A DNA stretch of 59,334 nt from Desulfosporosinus lacus DSM 15449 (GCF_900129935.1 NZ_FQXJ01000026.1:1-59334), one strand, 5' to 3'; positions 9,101-18,096 are shown, numbered from the stretch's first letter. The notes: generated from the letters alone by a model not told the origin. Numbers and translations: made by a program.

Positions 9101-10060
9101 CTAACCGATTTTAGGCCAATCTTGTACGCCTGTATCCTCAATGATGCCCAAGGTAACATCAGTAACATCCTTAAAGGCTAACAATTGATCACGAATTTTT
9201 GATTTAATACCATCAGCCTCTGCCAAGGTTAATCCTGGGAGCAGTTCGATGTAGCTTTCAACATGATAGAATCGCCCCTCTTGAAGGATGCGCATTTTAT
9301 TAATATCTGTCACTTCGGGCACTGATAAGATAATTTTTGATACGTTGTCTTCAACTTCCTTGGGAGCAGACACGCCGATAAGTCCGACCATATTGTCATA
9401 TCCAACTCGAAAGGCAACTCCCCCCATCATGAGTCCAATGATGATGGCAGCGATGCCATCAAAGACCTTAATCGGAGTGAAGCGGGTCATTAGGATTGCT
9501 ACTAAGGCCAGAATTGCTCCCGATGTGGCGACGAGATCTTCGTAAAAGACGAGGCGAGTTGCAGGAGAGGCGCGGTTTACATTTTTGAGTGCCATCGAGA
9601 GGCTAAGGCCCTTTCCTTTCGTCTGAGTTTCTTTCACAATCTCGTGCATAGCCTTAAGCAAGACGTATCCGTCAATAACGATAGAGGCCCCCAAACTTAA
9701 AACAATAAGCCATATACTCCCAATGGATGCGGGATGTTGGATCAAATGAATTCCTTCCAGTACCGTTTCATAGGCCATGAGAGTGATGACGATCACAGCG
9801 CCCATGCAGAAAACATTGATTATGCGTCCGAAGCCAGACGGAAAACGGAGTGTTGGTTTTCGTTCTGCAAGAATGCTGCCGATAAAAACAAAAAATTGGT
9901 TAACTGCATCTGCACCTGTGTGCATTGCTTCTGCGAACATAGCACCGCTGCCGCTTAAGAAAGCGGCTATTCCTTTAAAAATGACCAGGAATAGGTTGCC
10001 GAGTACTGCGTATAAAGAGGAGGCATTTCCTTTTTTAATAAGTTCCCAGATTTTCTTCAT
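9101..10060 (-). CDS. Cation diffusion facilitator (CDF) family efflux transporter
   Basis: A 319-residue inner-membrane transporter with about six membrane segments. The metal-site motif HTGADAVNQ (HxxxD) lies in TM2, and a second acidic motif EDLVATSG in TM5. The C-terminal cytoplasmic ferredoxin-like domain of CDF proteins covers about residues 215-310. The RFPSGFGR loop and overall form recall the ZnT9-like branch. Likely substrates are Zn2+, Mn2+ or Fe2+. The start is uncertain: ATG 10060 has a weak GGTGTGG upstream, and an in-frame TTG at 10078 adds six residues. Confidence 0.88.
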   Translation of the reverse strand: MKKIWELIKKGNASSLYAVLGNLFLVIFKGIAAFLSGSGAMFAEAMHTGADAVNQFFVFIGSILAERKPTLRFPSGFGRIINVFCMGAVIVITLMAYETVLEGIHLIQHPASIGSIWLIVLSLGASIVIDGYVLLKAMHEIVKETQTKGKGLSLSMALKNVNRASPATRLVFYEDLVATSGAILALVAILMTRFTPIKVFDGIAAIIIGLMMGGVAFRVGYDNMVGLIGVSAPKEVEDNVSKIILSVPEVTDINKMRILQEGRFYHVESYIELLPGLTLAEADGIKSKIRDQLLAFKDVTDVTLGIIEDTGVQDWPKIG

Positions 10061-10194
10061 TAAATCCACACCATTCAATGCTTTTCAATTATCTTCCCAT
10101 AAATTTTGCCGGTTTATTCTCCTGGTCGTGACAGAGAAGAAAAAGTATACATACCTTATAATAATTCGATTGAGTATTGAAAGTGGTGAGGATA

Positions 10195-10812
10195 ATGAAG
10201 CTATATTTGGCATTGGGTGATTCAATTACTGCAGGGTACGGAGTGGAAAGTCCCTTTTCCTTTCCAAATGTATATGCCAGTTTCCTAAGAAGGCATAACC
10301 CTGATTTAAGTATGCTTAATTTTGGGATAAACGGTTTAACAACCAGTGGTTTGCTTAATCTGTTAAAAACTAATCAAAGGCTCCGACATTCACTAGCCCA
10401 GGCTTTCTTAATTACACTTACGATAGGCTCCAATGATTTGCTTCGTCTGATTGGAAATCCCAATCAACCAATAAAAACATCTCAGTTACCCATTATCCAA
10501 GGTAATATGAGCAAAACTCTTATGCAAATCGGACAAGAGATACGTCTTCTTAATCCGGTAGCAACGGTAAAAGTAGCCACTCTTTATAACCCCTTGCCAG
10601 GAGGACCCTACGCCTATTACTACGCACAAGTTCAAGGAATTATAGACAATGCCAATGCTATGATTGTCATGGGGGCTAAACATTATGGATTTATCGTTGT
10701 GAATTTAGATCGTGAGATCAAAGGGAAAGAATCGTTGTTTATCGGACAGGATCATGCGCACCCCAGTGCGGCAGGTTATCAAATGATTGCTAAAGCGTTT
10801 GCTCGGTACTAG
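10195..10812 (+). CDS. SGNH/GDSL-type hydrolase
   Basis: A 205-residue single-domain esterase-like protein without signal peptide. Block I is GDSIT near residue 8 (catalytic Ser). The block III GSNDLL (about 77) supplies the oxyanion-hole Asn, and block V DHAHPS (about 185) gives the Asp-His pair. It probably acts on an ester or acyl substrate in the cytoplasm. ATG 10195 follows GGTGAGG. The in-frame TTG 10177 is not needed. The gene ends 3 bases before the convergent VTT-domain gene. Confidence 0.88.
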   Translation: MKLYLALGDSITAGYGVESPFSFPNVYASFLRRHNPDLSMLNFGINGLTTSGLLNLLKTNQRLRHSLAQAFLITLTIGSNDLLRLIGNPNQPIKTSQLPIIQGNMSKTLMQIGQEIRLLNPVATVKVATLYNPLPGGPYAYYYAQVQGIIDNANAMIVMGAKHYGFIVVNLDREIKGKESLFIGQDHAHPSAAGYQMIAKAFARY

Positions 10813-10814
10813 GT

Positions 10815-11465
10815 TTATTGTGAAAGATCTTTGCAACGCTTTATTGAATAATAACCATAGACGCCTACCGATCCAAAGAGCAGAGCACCTATTAATAAGG
10901 CAAGTAAGAAGCGACTGGGGTTTTCAGTCAGCTGCCAAAAATCATGTCCTATCCAAGATTCCCAAACAATCATTGGGATTTTACCGATAAGTGAGGCGGT
11001 TAAAAACGCCGGAAAGGTCATCAAGGATAACCCTGCGGCATAGTTGACCGCTGCTGAGGGAAGAATCGGAATCATTCGTGAGATAAGGATAATCGAAAAG
11101 CTGTTTCCCTCGATCAGGGCGGCCCATTTCCCCAACTTGCCTATCTTTGGCTGAGCCCATTCTTGTCCGAGAGTACGGGCAAGGAAAAAGCCTGCTGAGG
11201 CACCTAACAAACTCCCGCCAAGGGAAAGCAGAAAACCACTAAACCAACCGAAAACCAGGGTATTTACCCCGGCGACTAAGGCAAAGGGTACAACTGGAAA
11301 GAGCGCCAGAAGTGCAATAATTAACAAGTCTACGAATAGGCTGAGCCATCCCCACTGGGTGACAAATAATTGTAAATCAGCGGGGTTTTGGAGTTTGGGA
11401 TAAAGAATAATTACAAAAGTTAGGGAGACCACTATGGTAAAGAAAGAAAAATGTTTTTTGGTCAA
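10815..11465 (-). CDS. TVP38/TMEM64 (VTT-domain) family membrane protein
   Basis: A 216-residue multi-pass membrane protein with the VTT (SNARE-associated) core, including the conserved glycine-rich FGWFSGFLLSLGGSLLGASA region and the RMIPILPSAAVN loop. Family members are linked to lipid scrambling or flipping across membranes. The start is placed at TTG 11465, because AAGGAAGGTGACC lies just upstream. A longer frame to 11507 would run through an inverted repeat and is rejected. Copy A of the dispersed repeat lies upstream in the same orientation. Confidence 0.85.
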   Translation of the reverse strand: MTKKHFSFFTIVVSLTFVIILYPKLQNPADLQLFVTQWGWLSLFVDLLIIALLALFPVVPFALVAGVNTLVFGWFSGFLLSLGGSLLGASAGFFLARTLGQEWAQPKIGKLGKWAALIEGNSFSIILISRMIPILPSAAVNYAAGLSLMTFPAFLTASLIGKIPMIVWESWIGHDFWQLTENPSRFLLALLIGALLFGSVGVYGYYSIKRCKDLSQ

Positions 11466-11484
11466 GGGGTCACCTTCCTTAAGA

Positions 11485-11513
11485 AACGGCATGCTATAAC
11501 AATGCATGCCGTT
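11485..11513 (-). repeat. Inverted repeat in the leader of the VTT-domain gene
   Basis: Perfect 10-bp arms AACGGCATGC / GCATGCCGTT with a 9-base loop, about 20 bases upstream of the TTG start and directly after repeat copy A. It could be an attenuator or part of the repeat. On the plus strand it is followed by CTTTTATC. Confidence 0.55.
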
Positions 11514-11517
11514 CTTT

Positions 11518-11656
11518 TATCAATTCCGAGACGCCCACTTCAAGTGGGTATTTTTCCTTATTCTACTTTGGTGACGATAGTCTCCACCCTAGACTATCGT
11601 ACTGGAGACCTGGGTCACGGAAGTCTCGATGTTCAGCTTTGGCCGAACGAGTTCAC
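11518..11656 (-). repeat. Dispersed structured repeat, copy A
   Basis: Read on the minus strand it starts GTGAACTCGTTC and ends near GTCTCGGAATTGATA. It contains hairpin GTTCGGC-CAAA-GCTGAAC, then CGAGAC. A nested hairpin follows, with arms around GACGATAGTCT. Next come the conserved AAGTAGAATAAG and hairpin ACCCACTT-GA-AGTGGGC, and finally GTCTCG, which pairs with CGAGAC to close the unit. Ends and hairpins are shared with copies at 17552-17800 and, shortened, 43598-43654. No ORF. Confidence 0.7.
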
Positions 11657-11753
11657 TTCTGTGGCACTAAATCCTTCGTCCTTCGTTAGTAATCCTCAGG
11701 CGGTTAGATTCTATGGATTATTCACCTTCTATGATGTTCACAAGACATTAGGG

Positions 11754-12305
11754 TCACTGGGGATTAATGTTATGGGGGGTAGCAACCGAAGTATTTAGCT
11801 TCACGAGTTTACCGTGTTTTACAAGGTGTAGAGACGTATACCGTTCAGAGGGGGGGAGATGTCGCTTGAATTTAAAACGGAATTCTTGGATTGAGGCCAT
11901 CTTATCAGCAAACATGACGAGAAAGGCTTCCTTGCTGCGTGGCAAGCGGAGAGTGAGCGGCCACATATGACTTAAAATAATGTCTCTTTCCTTTTCGCTG
12001 AGTTCAAAACAACGTTCTGCATTCTGACAAGCAATGCGGGGATGACGAAAGCCATGCCAACGTGATCCGTCCGGCCTGAGCTTATGCCAATCATACAGGA
12101 AAAAGTCGTGAAGGAGGGCGCCGCGAGTAATTGCATAGGTATCTAAATTAACTTTTTTTTCAAGACGTATGGACCAGTTATAAGCTATCTGGGCGACTCT
12201 GAGCGAGTGTTCAAGAGTAGTAAAGGGCCGATGATGGGTAAATAAGGCCAACTGCTGATACTCTTCGTGGTTTAAAATGTCCTCGACATGCTCGGATAAA
12301 TTCAA
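11754..12305 (-). CDS. HD-domain phosphohydrolase-like protein
   Basis: A 183-residue soluble protein with an HD-superfamily metal phosphohydrolase core: a His in THHRPFTTLEHSLRVA (about residues 20-35), the HD doublet in RGALLHDFF (about 65) and a late Asp in FADKMAS. Such domains hydrolyse nucleotides or related phosphates; the substrate is unknown. The start is placed at TTG 12305 because AGGAAGG lies 7 bases upstream. A longer frame to 12350 would overlap the preceding gene by 32 bases. It is co-directional with, and 13 bases downstream of, the CmpB-type gene, so probably co-transcribed with it. Confidence 0.82.
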   Translation of the reverse strand: MNLSEHVEDILNHEEYQQLALFTHHRPFTTLEHSLRVAQIAYNWSIRLEKKVNLDTYAITRGALLHDFFLYDWHKLRPDGSRWHGFRHPRIACQNAERCFELSEKERDIILSHMWPLTLRLPRSKEAFLVMFADKMASIQEFRFKFKRHLPPSERYTSLHLVKHGKLVKLNTSVATPHNINPQ

Positions 12306-12318
12306 TGATTTCACCTTC

Positions 12319-13059
12319 CTAGTCAAGTGAGTGAGAGTCGTTTTCCCCATCGGGATTATAGAATTTCTTACGCTGTTGTTTCAAGAAGTGTTCCAGGGCT
12401 TCTTGCTTGGCATACAATAAAGCCATTTTTTCATGGACAGTATGACGCATTTTAGGATAGGTATGCAGGAGGCGGTAAAATGGAGAACAAGCTATATAGA
12501 ACGTTGGAAGTTCCAATCGCTCGTATCGTTCTTGGAATACAGATACAAAGTGTTCCAAGCGCCGAAGCAACAGGGTAGAGTGAATAAGATCCCAGATGAC
12601 ATAGGCTGTCAGGATGACAGCAAAAATAGCACGGACGGGAGAGGGTATTAACTGCATTTGGACTTGAACCGCAGGGTTGACGATTTGATAAAACAAAAGA
12701 CCTAAGACGCCCCAGAGCAAGCTGAAGGGAAGCGCTATCCGTCCGTGAAGATTAAAGGGAACGGAGTGATAGTCCCAAAGTTGCAGATGAAAGAAACGTT
12801 CGAAATACCAACCGGCGAAATACTCCAGCAAGGTACTCAAAAAGACAAACCAAGCAAATTGCCACAGCCAATTGACGTTGCCTAAGAGACCGGAAGTCCA
12901 TATTACCATTATCGAAAAAAATCCATAAATCGGTAGAAAAGGACCGGCAAGAAATCCCGGGTTCACCAGTCTGCGTTGGGTAATGGAGCGGTATATGGTT
13001 TCCATAACCCAGCCTGCAAAAGCGTAAATCGAGAAAGTGAGGACAAAGTTTGTCAGCAT
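12319..13059 (-). CDS. CmpB-type putative ABC-transporter membrane protein (PF06541-like)
   Basis: A 246-residue membrane protein with about five membrane segments and a basic C-terminal tail. The opening FAGWVMETIYRS and the PFLPIYGFF and WDYHSVPFNLHGRI segments are typical of the family called putative ABC-transporter type IV (CmpB), common in Firmicutes and not functionally defined. ATG 13059 follows GGAAAGG. A GTG two codons earlier is also in frame. It heads a two-gene unit with the HD-domain gene. The 13060-13283 stretch upstream shows no gene. Confidence 0.8.
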   Translation of the reverse strand: MLTNFVLTFSIYAFAGWVMETIYRSITQRRLVNPGFLAGPFLPIYGFFSIMVIWTSGLLGNVNWLWQFAWFVFLSTLLEYFAGWYFERFFHLQLWDYHSVPFNLHGRIALPFSLLWGVLGLLFYQIVNPAVQVQMQLIPSPVRAIFAVILTAYVIWDLIHSTLLLRRLEHFVSVFQERYERLELPTFYIACSPFYRLLHTYPKMRHTVHEKMALLYAKQEALEHFLKQQRKKFYNPDGENDSHSLD

Positions 13060-13283
13060 GGTCACCCTTTCCGTACTTAATTAAAAAATTTTGTATGTAT
13101 GATATATAGTTTAACCGAAAAGGGCTTCATTGTACATTTATACCCTTGTGCACAAGCATATAATTCCTTAATGATTTTTAATTCTATCCTTATTTTTAGT
13201 ATTCTATGAACGATATTAGGATGTTTGGATCAGTTGCCGATTTATGAATATCCGAGAAGATTTTTGTGCTTGCAGTCGGATAA

Positions 13284-13502
13284 TTAATGATAATTTAAAT
13301 GCAAGATGTCCTCCATGAGATAATCTAATCCTTTGGCAGGACTAGGGATCTTCACGCCGATAGTTTCCAAGAAGGCCATTACAAAGGCGATTGATAAGAG
13401 AATCAAAAATACTATCAATTCTCGCCAATGTTTCTGCCTAATCAGACTTGGGACCTCAAAGAGGATAACTCCTATGAAAACACATACTAACAAAAATACC
13501 AT
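13284..13502 (-). CDS. Small two-helix membrane protein at the end of the ger operon
   Basis: A 72-residue protein with two hydrophobic segments (about 1-18 and 28-47) separated by a basic loop (RQKHWRE). It follows gerB by 5 bases on the same strand and closes the operon. Small two-TM proteins in some Bacillus germinant receptor operons act as D subunits that modulate receptor activity. Position and topology fit that role here, but sequence identity to a known D subunit is not claimed. Confidence 0.7.
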   Translation of the reverse strand: MVFLLVCVFIGVILFEVPSLIRQKHWRELIVFLILLSIAFVMAFLETIGVKIPSPAKGLDYLMEDILHLNYH

Positions 13503-13507
13503 CTGGA

Positions 13508-14608
13508 TTAGTTCCTTCCGTTTCTTTGGGGTAATTTTCGCACCTTAGCTACAATTAAGGATACCAGAGGAATGACAATATAAATATGCATACTTAAGAT
13601 TGGAGTGATATACATCGTTGAATAGCTAAATTGCATTCTGGAATCATAGGATATGAGAGATAAAGTTATACCGATAATGCCAATAGGGATAACTACCGGC
13701 AGGTATGATCGCAACTTTGTGATTTGAGCTACGCTCAAAACAGCAGCATAATAAAAAACACTGGTAATAATAAACAGCAAAAGTATTTGGGCCATTGAGA
13801 CTAAAACTTCTAACCGAGAAATAATTTTCCCAATATTGATTAAGCTTACTGCTATTAAAGAAGGGTCTGTTACTATTTCACTAAGGGGTCCCAGTGCAGC
13901 TATGTTGCGTATCATACCAGTTAGCAGTATCAATCCGCCACTAATAATTCCCAATAGGACGGACCTTTTTGCTTGTTTTGGCTTGTTCATGTAAGGAATC
14001 ACCATTAAAAAGACTAGTACTTCGCATACCGAAATATGCATTATTATATTAGTGCTTTGAATAAAATCCTCTAGCGGTACTTCAAAAACGGGTAAGAAAT
14101 TAGTAAACTCCATGTTTTTTAGCAAAAGCGCAAAGGTTAAGAGGATAATAATCCCCGGAATAAAGACGAAAATTACACTTATTCTGGCGATAACCTCGAT
14201 CCCTTTGCGTACCGCCCAGGCGCAGATGAAAGTAAACATGGTCATAATTACAATGATCGGAGTTTCAGGCATAATAAAGGTCAGCACAAAATCACCGATA
14301 AACCAGAGGTATCCGGATAATGAAATTATAAAGAAATAGACATATTGCAGGGAAACCAACTTGCCAAAGTAGGGTCCGTAAATAAGATCATTGATTTCAA
14401 TGATGTTTTTGCCCGGAAATCTGCTTGCAAGTGCAATGTAAATCAGTACTATAAATACTCCAATGATAAAGGCTGCTATCAAAGCTAGCCAGGTATCATG
14501 TTTGGAAATTGGAAAGGCTAACGATAATGGGAAAAGCGCTCCCTGTATAAAGCAGCTTATCAAAAATGTCAATTGGGAACTCGATATTTCTCCTCTTTCA
14601 AGTCTCAT
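13508..14608 (-). CDS. gerB: Spore germination receptor B subunit (GerAB-type permease)
   Basis: A 366-residue protein with about ten membrane segments of the GerAB/amino-acid permease (APC-like) family. It opens with the usual short cytoplasmic leader (GEISSSQLTFLISCF). This subunit sits in the spore inner membrane and is thought to bind the germinant. It lies 9 bases downstream of gerC and 5 bases upstream of the small two-helix gene. The operon order A-C-B is a common clostridial arrangement. Confidence 0.92.
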   Translation of the reverse strand: MRLERGEISSSQLTFLISCFIQGALFPLSLAFPISKHDTWLALIAAFIIGVFIVLIYIALASRFPGKNIIEINDLIYGPYFGKLVSLQYVYFFIISLSGYLWFIGDFVLTFIMPETPIIVIMTMFTFICAWAVRKGIEVIARISVIFVFIPGIIILLTFALLLKNMEFTNFLPVFEVPLEDFIQSTNIIMHISVCEVLVFLMVIPYMNKPKQAKRSVLLGIISGGLILLTGMIRNIAALGPLSEIVTDPSLIAVSLINIGKIISRLEVLVSMAQILLLFIITSVFYYAAVLSVAQITKLRSYLPVVIPIGIIGITLSLISYDSRMQFSYSTMYITPILSMHIYIVIPLVSLIVAKVRKLPQRNGRN

Positions 14609-14617
14609 CTAAAGTTA

Positions 14618-15811
14618 TTACTCCTTTTCTGGTGGTGCGGCAGGTGGTCCTAAGTTACCGGATCTGCGTAATTTAGCCTCAACAAGGATCTCTACTTCAA
14701 GATCGGGAAAAATCTTATCCCAGTCGTCTTTTATCTCCTGCCACTCCTTGGGGTGTTTCTTATGTAGAATATCTCCAAAGCCGAAGACATCTGCATTTAG
14801 CTTTTTGGCCTTGCTTAGTGCAGATTCTATTTCATCTTTTATTGCCTCATTTTCTTTCTCTTCTATCGCTGCAACCGCGTCAGGGGATACTAAACTTGCT
14901 GTACAGGATTGGTCGCCAATATTTCCCTCTTCTTTGACATCGATTTTGATGTAGGGCTTATGATCGATTATTTCTGAGGTTATTTTACTTTTGGCATTAA
15001 TGATTTCTAAACTCACTGTACCTTCTTGGTCAGGACATTTAATATCAATAATTCCACTCTTTATCTCATTAATGACCCATAATAGGCCTCGAGTTTCCTC
15101 TTTATTCATTTGACCGATTAATTTATCGCGTTTAAAAACTGCTGTGCCTGAAACAGCCAATTCCTTATTATCTGCTTTTCCTTGAACACTAATGATTGGA
15201 GCAATCGGTGCAGTCGTCGGACTCATTAAGCGAGTGACAAACTGGTTTAGTCGAATGACACTTGTCTGTGAGTTTGCAGCTTGTGAATCCATTAAGTCTG
15301 AAATACCCACCGAAGGAATTTTTTCCAGGTGTGATTTTACACTTAAGATATCACTTGACTTATCTTCTGCGACCAACATTAATACGTCTAAACGGGTTTC
15401 CTGGTCTCTAAGAAGGAAATCAAGGTATTCTTGAATTCCCTGTTCAGCAAGAGATTGACCAAAGATAATGATTTGATTATGTGGCCAATACAATTTGCGG
15501 CTGGTTCTATGCGTAAAGCCTCTAACTGTTGAAAACATGCTCTCCCCTGAGTTCTTGACATTCCAATAAGCACCAGCCCCACTGCTGCCGCTTCCAGTGC
15601 CACCTTCCTCAGGGGTACTCGATTTGAGCTCAGAGGTTTTTATTATTTGCGCAGTAATTTCTAATTTATCCGTGCCCTCGGCTTTGTCTATGCCTACGCC
15701 CATGACAATTCCTAAGGCAGGCAATTCACGACGATTCCAACAACCTGTTGTGCCTAGAGTGAGAATTATAATTATTAGCAGTGTGACGATAATTTTGATA
15801 AGCCCTTTCAT
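14618..15811 (-). CDS. gerC: Spore germination receptor C subunit, Ger(x)C lipoprotein
   Basis: A 397-residue lipoprotein. A hydrophobic N-terminal signal (about 5-22) ends in the lipobox TTGC, followed by WNRRELPALG, the classic Ger(x)C opening. The mature part belongs to the Ger(x)C family, which sits on the outer face of the spore inner membrane as part of the receptor. The C-terminus ends in a Pro/Ala-rich tail. It lies 22 bases after gerA, so co-transcription is expected. Confidence 0.93.
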   Translation of the reverse strand: MKGLIKIIVTLLIIIILTLGTTGCWNRRELPALGIVMGVGIDKAEGTDKLEITAQIIKTSELKSSTPEEGGTGSGSSGAGAYWNVKNSGESMFSTVRGFTHRTSRKLYWPHNQIIIFGQSLAEQGIQEYLDFLLRDQETRLDVLMLVAEDKSSDILSVKSHLEKIPSVGISDLMDSQAANSQTSVIRLNQFVTRLMSPTTAPIAPIISVQGKADNKELAVSGTAVFKRDKLIGQMNKEETRGLLWVINEIKSGIIDIKCPDQEGTVSLEIINAKSKITSEIIDHKPYIKIDVKEEGNIGDQSCTASLVSPDAVAAIEEKENEAIKDEIESALSKAKKLNADVFGFGDILHKKHPKEWQEIKDDWDKIFPDLEVEILVEAKLRRSGNLGPPAAPPEKE

Positions 15812-15833
15812 AAATAACCTCTATCTAAAAGAA

Positions 15834-17462
15834 TTATTTTGACTGAGTATCTTCTTCTAAGGGAGGACTGGGTTTCAAACGGAATTCCTGACGTTTAGGA
15901 TCAGGCCAACCGATCGTTCTAGGACGGGCTATCATTGCCCATAGTGGTGCTCTTATAAAGGAATCTTTTAAATCACTGACACTAAGGGGAGCGAGAGGGG
16001 ATAAATAAGGAGTACCAAAGGATCTTAAGGAAGTTAAATGAATTAAGAGTCCAATAAAACCGATCATAATTCCGAAGCCTCCTGAAAAACCAGCCAAGAT
16101 AACAAAGAGTATTCGCAATATTCCTCCGGAGTCCGTTTGGGCTGGAACCACAAAACTCGCTACGGCAGTCAGGGCAACTACAATTACCATTGGTGCTCCA
16201 ATTAGTCCTGCGGTCACAGCGGATTGTCCAATAACCAAAGCCCCTACAATGCTAACTGCTTGGCCAACAGGCCTTGGTAATCTTACACCAGCCTCTCTCA
16301 AGATCTCAAAAACAACTCCCATACCCATGGCTTCTACCAATGCTGGGAAAGGTACTCCTTCCTGGGCTGATGCCATACTAAACAACAGTGGAGTAGGAAT
16401 CAATTCCTGATGAAAGGTTGTTAAGGCTACATAAATTGCAGGGGCCAAGATACTAATTGCGTAAGCTAAATATCTGATCATTCGTATAAAGCTTACAAAA
16501 TAGGGTCTGGAATAATAATCTTCAGAGCTCTGAAAGCTTTCAATCAGAAGCATTGGAACGGTGAGGGCAAATGGAGTGCCATCTATTAGAATGGCTGCGC
16601 GCCCCTCCAGGATTTTGGCAGCTGCCGAATCGGGTTTTTCTGTATTTGCCACGGTAGAAAATATGGAAAAAGGGGCATCCTCAATAAATTGTTCTATGTA
16701 ACCGGACTCCAAAATTGAGTCGGTTTTGATATCATTTAACCTTCGTTTAATTTCCTCAATGAGCAAGGGATTAGCAAGGCCTTTTATATAGGCAATACAA
16801 ACACTTGTTTTAGTACGCTGCCCGATTTTCATGGATTCTATGGTTAAATCCGAATTCTTAATTTTACGCCTTAATAAGGTGGTATTTGTCAGTAAGCTTT
16901 CTATAAAGCCTTCGCGCGGTCCCCGGACAACAGATTCAGTTTTAGGTTCATCGACACTGCGGGACTTCCAGTCCGCGGTCATGATCATTAAAGCCTCATG
17001 ACAATTATCGACCAACAGAATAGTCGAACCTGACAGACAGCTATCGACTATTTCATCGATATTAGCAGATTTATTGACTTCTCCCACCGTAAGCATGGTT
17101 GTTCTAATCATCTCGACATCGTCAAGTTTGGGTGCTGAATTAATTGTAAAAGGTGATTCAAACATTAAAGGCTTTAGGATACTCTCATTAATAATCGTCG
17201 GATCTGTCATTCCACTTAGATATATTAAGGCAGCATTGACTTGCCGCTGCCTTTCAAAAGTGAATTCTCGTATTACAACGTCATAATTGTTTCCTATAAT
17301 GCCTTTGATAAGGTCCAGGTTTGTTTTAAGGCTTTGAGAAAGGTTAGTTGGGGTATTTGGGCCATCTTGTGAAGGTTCTTGTTTTTTACGTTCAAGGGCA
17401 TTTTGGCTCAGTAACTTTAAAAATTTTGATTTTTTAATTAGATAACGAAGCACTACCCCCAT
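15834..17462 (-). CDS. gerA: Spore germination receptor A subunit
   Basis: A 542-residue GerA-family protein. A large N-terminal soluble domain (about residues 1-290) contains the family segments IREFTFERQ and SGMTDPTIINE, and about five membrane helices follow in the region 290-490, including EGVPFPALVEA. It forms the receptor complex with GerB and GerC that starts germination in response to nutrients. ATG 17462 is 6 bases after GAGG. It is the first gene of the minus-strand ger operon. A forespore (sigma-G) promoter is expected upstream but was not recognised with confidence. Confidence 0.94.
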   Translation of the reverse strand: MGVVLRYLIKKSKFLKLLSQNALERKKQEPSQDGPNTPTNLSQSLKTNLDLIKGIIGNNYDVVIREFTFERQRQVNAALIYLSGMTDPTIINESILKPLMFESPFTINSAPKLDDVEMIRTTMLTVGEVNKSANIDEIVDSCLSGSTILLVDNCHEALMIMTADWKSRSVDEPKTESVVRGPREGFIESLLTNTTLLRRKIKNSDLTIESMKIGQRTKTSVCIAYIKGLANPLLIEEIKRRLNDIKTDSILESGYIEQFIEDAPFSIFSTVANTEKPDSAAAKILEGRAAILIDGTPFALTVPMLLIESFQSSEDYYSRPYFVSFIRMIRYLAYAISILAPAIYVALTTFHQELIPTPLLFSMASAQEGVPFPALVEAMGMGVVFEILREAGVRLPRPVGQAVSIVGALVIGQSAVTAGLIGAPMVIVVALTAVASFVVPAQTDSGGILRILFVILAGFSGGFGIMIGFIGLLIHLTSLRSFGTPYLSPLAPLSVSDLKDSFIRAPLWAMIARPRTIGWPDPKRQEFRLKPSPPLEEDTQSK

Positions 17463-17551
17463 CCCTTTCCTCTAGTCTTCTTGTTAATATCACCAATGTA
17501 GGCTGAAGTTATTTACTATTTAAATTAAGAAGGATAATTGCTTGAAAAATG

Positions 17552-17800
17552 GTGAACTCCTTCAGCAAAAGCTGAACATCGAGACGGGTCTGTATCAAAA
17601 CTTGTTTTCCAGTTTGTTACAGACCCCTTTTGTTCGAGAATTGCCGATATTTTCAAGGATTATTCACCACTTTACAGGTGTATAATCCTCTTTTTTTGGA
17701 ATAGCGCACCACCACCCTGAAAATTTCTCAAGTTTTGTTACGCCCCCAAGTAGAATAAGAAACACCCCCTTGAAGAAGTGGGTGTCTCGGAGTTAATAAA
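17552..17800 (+). repeat. Dispersed structured repeat, copy B (longest copy)
   Basis: It begins GTGAACTCCTTC with hairpin TTCAGC-AAAA-GCTGAA, then CGAGAC. A hairpin GGGTCTGTA / TACAGACCC follows, and a second hairpin GGATTAT / ATAATCC near 17659-17692. The conserved AAGTAGAATAAG is next, then CACCC / GGGTG and finally GTCTCG, pairing with CGAGAC across the unit. The same ends occur in copies A and C with different interior lengths. No ORF inside. Confidence 0.7.
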
Positions 17801-18096
17801 GAAAAAGCACAAGGAAAGATAAACATGGCTCAACCATATTAGAAAAGAAAAGGAAGGGCTAAAATTTCTAATAGTTCTGTATTAAATACAATATTTAGAA
17901 AATTTAAAGGATTTAGAATTGATGCGTCGAATATCTTTCGATAGTTGCCGCCTTATCTTTTTTAATTAAGTATTGTCTAAGAGAGAATGCCTCAGATGAT
18001 AATGCATGTATACTGCCAGAAATAGACCCTTTTTTCACACGTGAATTTCACAGAGTTCACTTAAGAAAATCTCCATTGATTCCCTAGCAGTCATGA

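Noticed and set aside
11466-11507. Earlier start of the VTT-domain gene
   Set aside because: Crosses a perfect inverted repeat and has no RBS; TTG 11465 has AAGGAAGG upstream.
11518-11656. Copy A as a group II intron or c-di-GMP riboswitch
   Set aside because: No domain V-type hairpin, no GEMM core motif, and no associated reverse transcriptase.
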